In this document: piece after piece, positions 39,015 through 47,640 of the stretch
How positions within the stretch are numbered: position 1 is the first letter of the stretch
Layout: each line of letters begins with the position of its first letter
Assembly: GCA_020523885.1 (NCBI GenBank)
Contig: JAJAPY010000004.1
Location: 62,001-126,000 of the forward strand
Length of the DNA stretch: 64,000 nt
Direction: 5' to 3'
Source: Candidatus Liberimonas magnetica
GTDB taxonomy: Bacteria; Elusimicrobiota; Endomicrobiia; Endomicrobiales; JAFGIL01
Translations under genes and position numbers: made by a program
Notes under the pieces: generated by a model
The model's input: only the letters and a program-made list of their open reading frames with translations
Database searches by the model: none
Told to the model about the DNA's origin: nothing

Positions 39015-39497
39015 CTAGTATTCCTTTGTTTCACGCTGTGCGGCTTTAACTAACATCCTGCCTGTCGCAAGATTAAATTCAATCGTCCTTCCGTAATTTT
39101 CACCCGTATCTTCTGCCAGTAACCGGATATTCAATTCCTTAAGAACCTTTTTAACAGCTTCTACATTCCTGTCGCCTATATTCATAACTTTCTCTTCAGT
39201 TGCCGACTCGAACATACTTGCACCGCCGGCAATTTTAGCAATGACCCTGTTTTTATCGGCCCCTAATTCTAGCATTTTGCTCAGCATCAAGCGCAGCGAG
39301 GTATCAGCAAACTTCATCGGGCTGGCCTGGATCTTTGATAATGTACTGTCGGGCAGCATGATGTGAGCCATCCCTCCTACCTTTGAAACCTGGTCATATA
39401 AAACTATCCCCACACAAGAACCCAAACTTAAAGTCTCAAGGATAGTGCCGCTATTTGCCACCTTAAAATCAGCTACTTCTATGAGTATTTTTTCCAT
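39015..39497 (-). CDS. cheD: Chemoreceptor glutamine deamidase CheD
   Basis: CheD deamidates receptor glutamines and partners with CheC in adaptation. The catalytic pair is visible: LGSCVGIVLYD with the nucleophilic Cys, and GGMAHIMLPDS with the His. AKIAGGASMF and the NIGDRNVEAVKKVL region, with the Thr-Gly and Gly-Arg of the tail, also match. Length 160 aa is usual. It begins 3 nt after the CheC stop, so the two are translationally coupled. It is the last gene of the chemotaxis transcript. The receptors it would modify are not in this window. Confidence 0.95.
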   Translation of the reverse strand: MEKILIEVADFKVANSGTILETLSLGSCVGIVLYDQVSKVGGMAHIMLPDSTLSKIQASPMKFADTSLRLMLSKMLELGADKNRVIAKIAGGASMFESATEEKVMNIGDRNVEAVKKVLKELNIRLLAEDTGENYGRTIEFNLATGRMLVKAAQRETKEY

Positions 39498-39500
39498 TTT

Positions 39501-40100
39501 CTATTCTTTTCCAACCCCGACTTTGTCAAACATTTTGTCTAACGATTTATTATCCGGGAATATTATCAGATTACCTTTAAGTTTCACGTCCGGCGACTCA
39601 AGGAATGTTTCCATCAAGAGGGCATACTCTGAAACTTCCGCAATTTCAATTAAAAGAAAATCAATGACCGCTCCGAGCAGGTCTTTTGCATAATAGGGGA
39701 CAGAGATGAGTATCTTAAAATCCATCATCTCCGCTATGGCATTTAAGTATGAATTTACCGCTATGTTGCCCAACTCCATTATTGCAGACTTGTTTAAGTC
39801 TTTGTCAGAGTATAAATCCGCGGTTAATAATTTTGATAACAGGTCCGAATTTTCCTGAGTGAAAAACAGGAGTATACTGCCGGATATATCATTGGACATC
39901 TTAAAGAGCAGCCCGACTACCGGCAATTGGGCGCCTCCCAGATACTCCGGCACTTTTTCAAGCCGCACCAGTTTCACTTCTGGGACGACCATTATTATTT
40001 TTTTATCTATAAGTGCCGATAAGGCCGTAGCTGCATGCCCCGTCCCTGTGTTTATAATCTCCCTTAGTATATCCATTTGTAATTTGTTAAATTTATCCAT
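39501..40100 (-). CDS. cheC: CheY-P phosphatase CheC
   Basis: Both CheC active-site motifs (D/S-x3-E-x2-N) are intact: DILREIINTGTGHAATALS near the N-terminus and SAIMELGNIAVNSYLNA in the second half, so CheY-P hydrolysis is expected. The two-fold CheC/CheX pseudo-repeat covers about 199 aa. The frame extends to 40118, but GGAGGAG lies 9 nt before the ATG at 40100, so that start is preferred; it overlaps the upstream gene by 8 nt. CheD follows directly. Confidence 0.9.
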   Translation of the reverse strand: MDKFNKLQMDILREIINTGTGHAATALSALIDKKIIMVVPEVKLVRLEKVPEYLGGAQLPVVGLLFKMSNDISGSILLFFTQENSDLLSKLLTADLYSDKDLNKSAIMELGNIAVNSYLNAIAEMMDFKILISVPYYAKDLLGAVIDFLLIEIAEVSEYALLMETFLESPDVKLKGNLIIFPDNKSLDKMFDKVGVGKE

Positions 40101-40728
40101 TTGAACCCGCTCCTCCATAAATATCCACGGTATCCAGCAATAACTTAAGCGATCCCGGGTCGGGTAAAATAAAGAAATTTCCTTTTATCTCTTTTTCATT
40201 ATCATCAAAGACTATCTCAAGGACTACTGCGCTGTCAGCTACTTCAGCTAATTCGATCAGTATTAGATCAATTACCGCACCCATCATATCAAACGCGTAT
40301 TTTGGCACTGATATAAGAACATCCTTATTTATCATTTTTACAAGTGCGTTCACGAAGGCGCCGGCTATGATATTCCCCATTTCCTTCAGTGCCGATACCT
40401 CCAATTCGTCCAGCGGGCGGTTTAGATTGTCAGTTTTTTTATTTAAAAGGATATGCACAAGATTATTCGCACTTTCACAGGAGAAAGTCATAAGGACCCC
40501 TCCTGCCATATCTCCGAGCATCTTACAGTAAATCCCAACTACGAGTGTCTGCGTGTCGCCGATAACTTTTGCCGTTTCGTTTATGGGTACAAGCTGGAGC
40601 TTCGGCAGGCTCATATTGATTTTTCTTTTTAACATCTGCGAAACGGCGGTTGCGGCATTGCCTATGCCGATCCCGCAGACTTCTTTTAATGTGTCGACCT
40701 GCAGGTCAGTAAGTTTTTTCATTAGCAT
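40093..40728 (-). CDS. CheC-like protein with one degenerate phosphatase motif
   Basis: A paralogue of the adjacent cheC: DTLKEVCGIGIGNAATAVS and SALKEMGNIIAGAFVNAL align with the two CheC motifs. In the first, the Asn is replaced by Gly (E-V-C-G), so that site should be weak or dead; the second is complete. The frame extends to 40803, but AGGGAAAAG sits just before the ATG at 40728, while the upstream start lies in a palindromic repeat with no ribosome site, so 40728 is chosen (about 211 aa). A binding or single-site phosphatase role is likely. Confidence 0.85.
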   Translation of the reverse strand: MLMKKLTDLQVDTLKEVCGIGIGNAATAVSQMLKRKINMSLPKLQLVPINETAKVIGDTQTLVVGIYCKMLGDMAGGVLMTFSCESANNLVHILLNKKTDNLNRPLDELEVSALKEMGNIIAGAFVNALVKMINKDVLISVPKYAFDMMGAVIDLILIELAEVADSAVVLEIVFDDNEKEIKGNFFILPDPGSLKLLLDTVDIYGGAGSNG

Positions 40729-40802
40729 CTTTTCCCTGTTACAAAAATTCCCCAACTCAGGAGAGTGTGTCGCAATTATATTTTTTACTTTTTTCGGTGC
40801 CA

Positions 40803-40890
40803 TTACCGTGAAAACGAGAATCTAGTTTCTACGGTAAAAGTATTTTGGATTGTCGGGTCAAGTCCGAGAATGACAGAAAAGTGTAATTAT
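40803..40890. repeat. REP-like palindrome with degenerate dispersed repeat
   Basis: ttaccgt (40803-40809) pairs with acggtaa (40831-40837) around gagaatctagtttct. It is followed by ggattgtcgggtcaagtccg and agaatgacag, a degraded form of the widespread intergenic repeat seen in many bacterial genomes. It lies between the FtsA-like gene and the CheC-like genes. Confidence 0.55.
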
Positions 40891-40976
40891 GACACAGCCA
40901 GGGTAAACACCTTTGGAGCAGCTTGCACGTTAATACCCGAATTCCTATATTGTTATTTAATGGCTCTTGTCAGTTG

Positions 40977-43154
40977 TCACTCAAACAATACCTTGACCTT
41001 GGCATCATTAAACAGCGGAGAAGAAAAATTTGCCTCCTGCTCATTGATCAAAATACGCATTCGTTTACCTAATTGTTCCCGGGGATTGACCGAAATATAA
41101 CGGAAAACATCTACTAGTATCGCTTCGGCATCTTTACCGCAGCAATTCCGGATGATATCTCCGCTCTTTATTTCCGTTTCCATAGCAGCATTTTTGCCGT
41201 TAAGCAACAGCCTGCCCTTTGCCCCGGGGAATGAATACCTTTCGCCGTTTATTACCACGTTCAGGTCCCTGCCTGACGGCGGGATACCGCTCACAACATC
41301 TTTGACCTTCCAGGACAGCTCATTTTTATAAAAATCGATCTCATTGCATCCGTGTAATTTTATTTCTTCCGCTAATTGCCTTTCTTCCCCGTTAACCTTG
41401 AGCGCACAGCTGGCTTTATCGAACTCCCTGTCTTCGCCGTCTATATCAAGCAAAATAGTGTTTTTTTCAACAGATCTTAGGTCAAAGCCGAGCCCTGTTA
41501 ATAGATCACAAACGGTCTCTGCTTCCTTTAATTCCACAGCCGCCCTGTCTTCAACCTCTATTTCAGGGCCGGTTTCTTTCCCGTTAACGATTACTTTATA
41601 CGGGACGCATATTTCCCTGCCGTTAAATACTATTTTCTTTTCGTTTTTCCAGGAATCCTCTATAACTTCCGATATTTTTTTTGCCTTTTCTTTCCCGTCT
41701 TTTGCGGGATAAAAAATGATCTTGTCCCCGTCCTTGACCTGTATATCCAGGGATGCTTCCGTTCCGTTCAGCTTCAAAACCGCAGGAGTTGGCAGTTCGC
41801 CCTTGATCGTAAACATTTTTCCGTTTATGGTAATCGTTTTAGCCGCACCCGGAAGGCCGTATATTTTCTTCATCGGGATCCCTCTTGAAAGAAGAGCTGA
41901 AAGGATATCAGGTTTTTTCTCGGAAGTTACAACCGTCACTCTTTCTTCATTTAAGGTTAAATGTATCAGAGAAAGCCCCTGCTGTTTTATGCGCAGCAAG
42001 CCAATGCCTACGGTTACAGTGGCATTCACACCACTGAATTTGCCGGTAGTATCTACAGCTTTTTTATTTAAATAAGCGGGCCTTGAGCCGATACGGGAAA
42101 GGGGCAGGCCAAGCGCTTTTGAAAGTTCTTCTTCAATAAACGGGGTCTGGCTGCCTCCCCCTACCAGGACAACTGCAAAGTCAGAGGCCGCTTTTGCATA
42201 TTTCCGGACATCTTCATTTATCCTTTGAGATAAATTTATTACTGCAGGCCTTATTTTATTGAATATTTCTGCCAGCGGTTTCTCGTCTTCGCGGTTAAAA
42301 ATATCTTTGTACCTGATATTTATGCAGTCTTTCTCTGTCCTTTTTATTCTTTCTCCTTCATTGAAATCAACTAGATATTCCGAACAGATAGCTTCAGTTA
42401 TCATGTCCCCGGCAACAGGTACCATGCCGTAAGCCGAGATCTTTCCCTGATGGACTATGGCGATATCTGAAGTCCCGGCGCCTATGTCGATTAAAATTAT
42501 ATTTAAACTATGCAGATTTTCCGCAACACTGCATTCAAGAGCGGCTATCGGTTCTAACGTAAGATATTCTATCTCAAGGCCTGCCTTCTCCATGACGGCA
42601 AACATCGCTTCAAGCACCTGCCGGGGAAGAAGCGTTACCATAATACTTGTTTCTATAGACGAACCGCGGTGGTCAGTAAGGGATTTTATCGATTCCCCGT
42701 CCAATTTTTCATCCAGCACCGAATAGCCGGCGCTGGTGTATTCAGTTTCCGTGTCGAATTTTTCAAGAGCTGAGCGGACCGCCTCAAACCGCAGGTTATT
42801 GACTTCCTCAGGAGTGATAAGCTTATGGGGAGGCCTTTCTTGCCTTGCTGTGCCGTTAGAGGTTATCAAATTCCTGCCTGCAACTGCGACTGAAACTTTT
42901 GCCAGGGTTCTTTTCTGGCCGTGTTCCCTGTTTTCCAGGTGAAATTTGATCCTTTTTACTATAGCTGCGACTTTTTCAATATCGTGTATCTGGCCGGAAC
43001 GCATTGCCCGGGTCTCATGTTCAAGGATCTCGGAATCGATTATACGGAGTGTAGGCCCGGCTGTATCAGAACCAGGGGCCTGGCGTTCACATACCGCTCC
43101 TCTTACTAAACGGGTCCCTATATCAAGTATAAAAAACTCTTCGTTATTATTCAT
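40977..43154 (-). CDS. FtsA/PilM-like actin-fold ATPase with long C-terminal beta-rich region
   Basis: This 725-aa protein begins FFILDIGTRLVRGAV (phosphate-1 loop) and has IILIDIGAGTSDIAIVHQGK (phosphate-2) and FAVVLVGGGSQTPFIEEEL (adenosine loop), the actin-fold signature of FtsA, PilM and DnaK-like ATPases. The insert NLITSNGTARQERPPHKLIT fits the FtsA 1C position. After about residue 400 the protein carries repeated short beta units with KVNG/VING and VKDGDKIIFYP features, resembling beta-grasp domains, which classical FtsA lacks. Its ATG overlaps the upstream receiver-PAS stop by 8 nt, so it belongs to the chemotaxis unit; a role in localising the array or in pili is possible. Confidence 0.8.
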   Translation of the reverse strand: MNNNEEFFILDIGTRLVRGAVCERQAPGSDTAGPTLRIIDSEILEHETRAMRSGQIHDIEKVAAIVKRIKFHLENREHGQKRTLAKVSVAVAGRNLITSNGTARQERPPHKLITPEEVNNLRFEAVRSALEKFDTETEYTSAGYSVLDEKLDGESIKSLTDHRGSSIETSIMVTLLPRQVLEAMFAVMEKAGLEIEYLTLEPIAALECSVAENLHSLNIILIDIGAGTSDIAIVHQGKISAYGMVPVAGDMITEAICSEYLVDFNEGERIKRTEKDCINIRYKDIFNREDEKPLAEIFNKIRPAVINLSQRINEDVRKYAKAASDFAVVLVGGGSQTPFIEEELSKALGLPLSRIGSRPAYLNKKAVDTTGKFSGVNATVTVGIGLLRIKQQGLSLIHLTLNEERVTVVTSEKKPDILSALLSRGIPMKKIYGLPGAAKTITINGKMFTIKGELPTPAVLKLNGTEASLDIQVKDGDKIIFYPAKDGKEKAKKISEVIEDSWKNEKKIVFNGREICVPYKVIVNGKETGPEIEVEDRAAVELKEAETVCDLLTGLGFDLRSVEKNTILLDIDGEDREFDKASCALKVNGEERQLAEEIKLHGCNEIDFYKNELSWKVKDVVSGIPPSGRDLNVVINGERYSFPGAKGRLLLNGKNAAMETEIKSGDIIRNCCGKDAEAILVDVFRYISVNPREQLGKRMRILINEQEANFSSPLFNDAKVKVLFE

Positions 43155-43896
43155 GATTTTTAGCTGTACCGATAAAACCTACGAGATACCCGGCTTTATT
43201 TTTCATAACAGTGCCGGTAAATAATAATTTTAGTTCTTGCTTGTCTTTATTGACAAAGGTTACGGGAAAATCCTTGACAGAACCTTTTTTTATCATCTGT
43301 TCCAAGGTAGTCTCCTGAAATTCTTTGCCAAAGATGAACTGTATAGGCAGCCCGATTATCTCTTCTTCTGTATACCCCAGCAGTTTTTCCATAGCCAGGT
43401 TGACTTTTTTTATATACCCGTTCGAATCGGTCGCGATAACAGTATGCACCAGATGATGAACAAGGGTATCGCTGTATTCCTTTGCTTTACTCAATTCTTC
43501 GATCAATTTTTTCTTTTCCTGTAACTGATGGTGTTTTTCAAAAGCATTTTGAAGAGCATTTTTAAGTTCATCGTAATTTATAGGTTTGGTGAGGTAGGCA
43601 AAGGCTCCCTCATTAAGCGATTTTACCGCTGATTCCAGAGTAGTATAGGCTGTCAGCATAATTACTATTGTCTCGGGGTATTCTTTTTTTATTCTGTGCA
43701 GCAATTCAAGCCCGTTTATGCCGGGCATCATTATGTCCGTTAAAATAACAGGAAAACCGCCTTCTTCGGATTTCATTTTCCCCACCGCTTCCGTAGCAGA
43801 ACCCAGGGCTGTAACATCATACCCTATGAGTTTAATCGATTCTTTCAGCAGTTCAAGCACGCTTTCATCATCATCAACAATAAGGATTTTATCCAT
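43147..43896 (-). CDS. Receiver-PAS response regulator
   Basis: This 249-aa protein has an N-terminal receiver domain (ILIVDDDES acidic pocket, phospho-acceptor Asp in VILTDIMMPGINGLELL, IMLTAYTT, LTKPINYDEL) and a linking coiled coil. A PAS domain follows (LVHHLVHTVIATDSNGYIKK, LGYTEEEIIGLP, GYLVGFIGTAKN). No output helix-turn-helix or enzyme domain is present, so output is by interaction. Its receiver half is a near twin of the gene at 44032-44427, and the DNA between them is a decayed copy of the cheA 3' end, showing tandem duplication. It overlaps the FtsA-like gene start. Confidence 0.93.
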   Translation of the reverse strand: MDKILIVDDDESVLELLKESIKLIGYDVTALGSATEAVGKMKSEEGGFPVILTDIMMPGINGLELLHRIKKEYPETIVIMLTAYTTLESAVKSLNEGAFAYLTKPINYDELKNALQNAFEKHHQLQEKKKLIEELSKAKEYSDTLVHHLVHTVIATDSNGYIKKVNLAMEKLLGYTEEEIIGLPIQFIFGKEFQETTLEQMIKKGSVKDFPVTFVNKDKQELKLLFTGTVMKNKAGYLVGFIGTAKNHE

Positions 43897-44017
43897 GATT
43901 TTTTATAATACCTTAAGAAACGTCAAAAAAATAACGTTCCCGTATCCTAAAACTATTACTCCTCCGGGATTTTTTATATGTAAAGACACAAAGAGTATCC
44001 TTATTACTATCTCCTGA
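43897..44017 (-). pseudogene. Decayed duplicate of the cheA 3' end
   Basis: On the minus strand the DNA reads AQEIVIRILF, then HIKNPGGVIVLGYGNVIFL and a stop, which aligns with the true CheA ending QQEIVIKTLSG, KNFSGATVLGDGSVILIF. The nucleotide match continues to the ATG of the next receiver gene, as at the real cheA/receiver junction. There is no start codon and the copy is diverged, so it is a relic of a tandem duplication. Confidence 0.8.
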
Positions 44018-44031
44018 GCTAAAAAGAAAAC

Positions 44032-44427
44032 CTAACTATTTTTATTTTCCTGCAGCTGATGATGTTTTTCAAAAGCATTATGAAGGGTACTTTTAAATTC
44101 GTCCTCATTTACCGGTTTGATTAGGAACGCGAAAGCTCCTTCATTGAGCGATCTTGTCGCCATTTCCTTGGAAACGTTTGCCGTAAGCATGATTACTAAG
44201 GTGTCAGGGTATTCTTTTTTTATCCTGCGCAGCAATTCAAGCCCGTTTATACCGGGCATCATCATATCCGTTAAAATAACAGGAAAACCGCCTGCTTCGG
44301 ATTTCATTTTTCCTACCGCTTCCGTAGCTGACCCTACAGGGACAGCATCATAGCCCAGGAATTTGGCCGATTCGCTCAGGAGTTCGAGTATGCTTTCATC
44401 ATCATCAACAATAAGTAATTTATCCAT
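44032..44427 (-). CDS. Single-domain CheY-like receiver (truncated duplicate)
   Basis: A receiver domain of about 131 aa: LLIVDDDES, VILTDMMMPGINGLELL with the phospho-acceptor Asp, IMLTANVS (Thr switch), and FLIKPVNEDEF (Lys). A GTG at 44436 would add three residues, but MDKLLIV aligns with the twin gene MDKILIV, so the ATG at 44427 is preferred. It ends at FEKHHQLQENKNS, exactly where its twin continues into the coiled coil and PAS, so this copy lost its PAS at the duplication junction. It overlaps or abuts the cheA stop (44433). Confidence 0.9.
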   Translation of the reverse strand: MDKLLIVDDDESILELLSESAKFLGYDAVPVGSATEAVGKMKSEAGGFPVILTDMMMPGINGLELLRRIKKEYPDTLVIMLTANVSKEMATRSLNEGAFAFLIKPVNEDEFKSTLHNAFEKHHQLQENKNS

Positions 44428-44432
44428 GATCT

Positions 44433-46088
44433 TCACATTACCGATGCAACATCAAAAATTAAAATAACACTTCCGTCACCTAAAACAGTTGCCCCGCTGA
44501 AGTTTTTTGCGTTTTTAAGGATACCGGAAAGTGTCTTTATCACTATTTCCTGCTGCCTGAAGAGCGAATCTACCACCAAGCCGATCTTTGTTTCCCTTAT
44601 CTCAACTATAACCGCATAGCTATCTTTGATAATATTATCAGAATCTGGCATAGAGAACAACTTTCTTAACCTTATTAAAGGTATGACCTCATCGCGCAAA
44701 AGCAGGACTTCTTTATTTTCTATAGTTTTAATATAGGCCGGATCAATAATGGATATTTCGGTTATATTGTTCAGGGGTATGGCATATTTTTCTCCGGACA
44801 CAATGACCAGCAATGCCTGGATTATAGCCAAAGTCAAAGGAAGGTACATGGTGAAAGTGGAGCCCACACCTTTTTTTGACCTGATTTCAAGTTTCCCATT
44901 AAATGATTCTACAAGATTTTTTACGACGTCCATACCCACGCCGCGGCCGGATATATTGGTTACTTCTTTAGCGGTAGAGAACGACGGGTGGCAGATCAGC
45001 ATAAATGTTTCGTTCTCAGTCAAGTTATCTGCATGTTCCCGGGAAATTATTTCTTTCTCAACTGCTTTTTGGCGTATTTCCAGCACATCCATGCCTTTAC
45101 CGTCGTCATTGACTTCAATTATGCAAAACCCTTTTTCCCGGCGCGCTATAAGTTTGACCAGGCCCGAAAGTGACTTCCCCGCTTTAGTCCTTTCTTCCAT
45201 AGACTCTATCCCATGGTCAACGGAGTTGCGCAAAAGATGCACCAACGGCTCATTTATCTCTTCTAAAAGCGTCCTGTCGATCTCTATTTCTGAACCTATG
45301 ACCTGAAACTCTATTTCTTTTTTCAGAAGTTTTGACAGGTCACGGACCATGCGCGGGTATCTTTCAAAAATATGCTTTACAGGGACCATCCTGGTTTTCA
45401 GGACTTGTTCCTGTAAATCCACGCTTATCCTGTCAAACTGCGCTACGGTCGAGGATAATTCGGATATTTTGTGTTGGTTTGCGATCTGGGTCAGCCTCAA
45501 TTTATTTATTACGAGCTCTCCTACAAGGTTCATCAGTTTATCCAGATGCTCTACTTTTATCCGCACACTTTCTGTTCTAAGCTTTATTGCCTGTTCTTTT
45601 TCCGCAACGGCCGTGCCCCCTGAAGGAGAAGGCGCTGTTTGAGGCACTTCTTCTTTGGTTTGTTCCGGAGCAGCAGGTTTTATTTCAGGTTCTATCTTGG
45701 CTTCAAGCGCTGATTTAAGCTTATCTAGTATGGGTCTGATCTCATAGTGTTTTTTGTCATCATTGATTATTTTTTCAACAAGCAATTCCAGGGTGTCAAA
45801 ACAATTAAAAAGGATCTCCACTATGTTTTCCGTTGTCTTGACATCGCCTTTGCGCAGCACATCCAGCACATTTTCCATCTCGTGGGTAAGCGCAGCAACT
45901 TCTTCATACCCCATAGTCGCGGACATGCCTTTAAGCGTGTGAGCGACGCGGAAAATCTCATTCAACAGGTCTTTATCGTTAAAATTCTTTTCCAGTTCCA
46001 AAAGAGAAGCATTAAGCCGCGAAAGGTTTTCTTTTGCTTCAGAAACGAACATATCTTTGAACTGGCTTAGGTCCATATCGTCCGGCAT
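44433..46088 (-). CDS. cheA: Chemotaxis histidine kinase CheA
   Basis: CheA autophosphorylates in response to receptors and passes phosphate to CheY/CheB. The N-terminal HPt domain has RVAHTLKGMSATMGYEE, with His50 as phospho-acceptor. A proline/glutamate linker near residues 135-170 replaces the P2 domain, which is not recognisable. Dimerisation (VEHLDKLMNLVGELVINK), N box (LVHLLRNSVDHGIE), G1 (NDDGKGMD) and G2 (SGRGVGMDVV) follow, then a CheW-like domain (LLVIVSGEKYAIPLNNI). At 551 aa it is short, which fits the missing P2. It lies downstream of cheB with an 18-nt gap. Confidence 0.96.
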   Translation of the reverse strand: MPDDMDLSQFKDMFVSEAKENLSRLNASLLELEKNFNDKDLLNEIFRVAHTLKGMSATMGYEEVAALTHEMENVLDVLRKGDVKTTENIVEILFNCFDTLELLVEKIINDDKKHYEIRPILDKLKSALEAKIEPEIKPAAPEQTKEEVPQTAPSPSGGTAVAEKEQAIKLRTESVRIKVEHLDKLMNLVGELVINKLRLTQIANQHKISELSSTVAQFDRISVDLQEQVLKTRMVPVKHIFERYPRMVRDLSKLLKKEIEFQVIGSEIEIDRTLLEEINEPLVHLLRNSVDHGIESMEERTKAGKSLSGLVKLIARREKGFCIIEVNDDGKGMDVLEIRQKAVEKEIISREHADNLTENETFMLICHPSFSTAKEVTNISGRGVGMDVVKNLVESFNGKLEIRSKKGVGSTFTMYLPLTLAIIQALLVIVSGEKYAIPLNNITEISIIDPAYIKTIENKEVLLLRDEVIPLIRLRKLFSMPDSDNIIKDSYAVIVEIRETKIGLVVDSLFRQQEIVIKTLSGILKNAKNFSGATVLGDGSVILIFDVASVM

Positions 46089-46106
46089 GATATCCTATTC
46101 TCCTTA

Positions 46107-47129
46107 TCAGCTTAACGCTTTAACTATTTCTTCCGACATTTTATTTATCGGTACTACTTTATCGACAACGCCCGCTTCAACGGCATCTTGCTGCATGCCC
46201 CAGACCAGAGACGTACTCTTATCCTGGACAAAGGTCTTACCGCCGTTTTTCCTGATCGCCTTTAAGCCGTCTGCTGCGTCAAAAGACTTGCCGGAAAGCA
46301 GCACCCCCACAGAACCTTTCTGACAGGCCTCAGCAACTGATTTGAACATGGCAGCGATAGACGGTTTTGACCTGGAATCAATTTCAACCATTTCTACTAT
46401 CAGCCCACGTTTAGTCTTGTGAACGGTCAATGTTCTATCATAATGGGATACCAGAACCCGCCCGGACCTCACTAGATCGCCGTCCTCTGCGACTTTTACG
46501 GCAAAAGGCGTTGTTTGTTGAAGGTGTAAAGCGAAAGCTTTTGTAAAATTTTCAGGCATGTGCTGGGCAACAAGAATACCTACATTCAGGTCTTTCGGAA
46601 ACGTATGCAGTAATTCCGTCAATGCCGGCGGGCCGCCGATAGACGAACCTATCGCGACAACTTTAGTCACCGGTAAAACAGCGGGCTTATCTAATAAATT
46701 CTTTCTTTTGAAGGAACTAATGGACTCTAACAGTTTATTTATATCAACAGAAGCAGAAGCTTTTATCTTTTTTATAAGTTCCTGCTTAACCTGATAGATG
46801 TCCTTGGTCCGGGACGGTTTTTGGAGAACATCAACTGCTCCCATCATGAATATATCCGCAGTAATTTCCGCATCTTTTGAAGTAAGACAACTAAAAATTA
46901 TAACAGCTGTAGGGCACTGTTTATTGATCTCTTCCAAGATCCATCGTCCATCCGTACCCGGCATCAGGATATCCAAAGAAACCACATCGGGTTTGAGCTG
47001 CTTTATTTTGTCTAAAGCATCCGGGCCGGAGGAGTCGCCTATAACTTCAATTTCCTTATCAGACGAAAGCATTTCTCTGACAACTTTACGCATGAACGGT
47101 GAATCATCAATTATTAAGACTTTTATCAT
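46107..47129 (-). CDS. cheB: Protein-glutamate methylesterase CheB
   Basis: CheB removes receptor methyl groups and may deamidate glutamines. The receiver domain has VLIIDDSPFMRKVV, the phospho-acceptor Asp in VVSLDILMPGTDG, and VLQKPSRT. The esterase domain has the catalytic Ser in AIGSSIGGPPAL, His in LVAQHMPENFT, and the third-site region GVLLSGKSFDAADGLKAI, where the usual GMGxDG is altered to a longer loop. Length 340 aa is normal. It overlaps the preceding cheY by 4 nt (ATGA). No cheR is in the window, so methylation must come from elsewhere. Confidence 0.95.
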   Translation of the reverse strand: MIKVLIIDDSPFMRKVVREMLSSDKEIEVIGDSSGPDALDKIKQLKPDVVSLDILMPGTDGRWILEEINKQCPTAVIIFSCLTSKDAEITADIFMMGAVDVLQKPSRTKDIYQVKQELIKKIKASASVDINKLLESISSFKRKNLLDKPAVLPVTKVVAIGSSIGGPPALTELLHTFPKDLNVGILVAQHMPENFTKAFALHLQQTTPFAVKVAEDGDLVRSGRVLVSHYDRTLTVHKTKRGLIVEMVEIDSRSKPSIAAMFKSVAEACQKGSVGVLLSGKSFDAADGLKAIRKNGGKTFVQDKSTSLVWGMQQDAVEAGVVDKVVPINKMSEEIVKALS

Positions 47130-47488
47130 AACATTGCTTTATTAATCGCATCAAGTAAAGCCTGCTGTGTTACCGGCTTTTCCACAAAACCTTTCGCCCC
47201 TAATTGCTGGGACTCTTCCATGATTTTTTCCTGGCCCATGGCGGATACCATTATTATTCTTGCTTTCGGATCGGCTTTCATAATTTCCTTCACGGCAGAC
47301 AACCCTGATTCGAGCGGCATAATTATATCCATCGTAACAAGTTCCGGCTGAAGCTTTTGATACTGAATTACCGCTTCCACGTCACTTCCAGCTTCGCCTA
47401 TGACCGTATGCCCCCCCCCTTTTTCTAGCATGTTCTTAAGAGTCAGCCGCATGAACTTTGAATCGTCAACGACTAATATTTTTGCCAT
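47126..47488 (-). CDS. cheY: Chemotaxis response regulator CheY
   Basis: This 120-aa stand-alone receiver has ILVVDDSKFMRLTL (acidic pocket), the phospho-acceptor Asp in LVTMDIIMPLESG, IIMVSAMGQ (Ser switch) and GFVEKPVTQQALL (Lys). DDSKFMR and the length are typical of motor-binding CheY rather than of a diffusible regulator with output. It is the first gene of the minus-strand chemotaxis unit, with GGAG upstream of the ATG, and is coupled to cheB by an ATGA overlap. Flagellar or pilus motor genes are not in the window. Confidence 0.95.
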   Translation of the reverse strand: MAKILVVDDSKFMRLTLKNMLEKGGGHTVIGEAGSDVEAVIQYQKLQPELVTMDIIMPLESGLSAVKEIMKADPKARIIMVSAMGQEKIMEESQQLGAKGFVEKPVTQQALLDAINKAML

Positions 47489-47575
47489 ATTCCTATTTCT
47501 CCTTTTTTAAGCTTCTTGCAATGGTTTCTCCAATTGATCACTGCGATTAACATAATTTTTATATTATATATGAAT

Positions 47576-47604
47576 AATATACAAAATAATATAAAGAAAT
47601 TCAA
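47576..47604 (-). promoter_or_regulatory. Possible promoter of the chemotaxis unit
   Basis: On the minus strand TTGAAT (47604-47599) and TATATT (47581-47576) are 17 nt apart. The leader to the cheY ATG would be about 80 nt. The surrounding DNA is so AT-rich that chance matches are likely. Confidence 0.4.
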
Positions 47605-47640
47605 TGCAGGCCAACGGAGTTATGGCTATTTTAAAAAACG

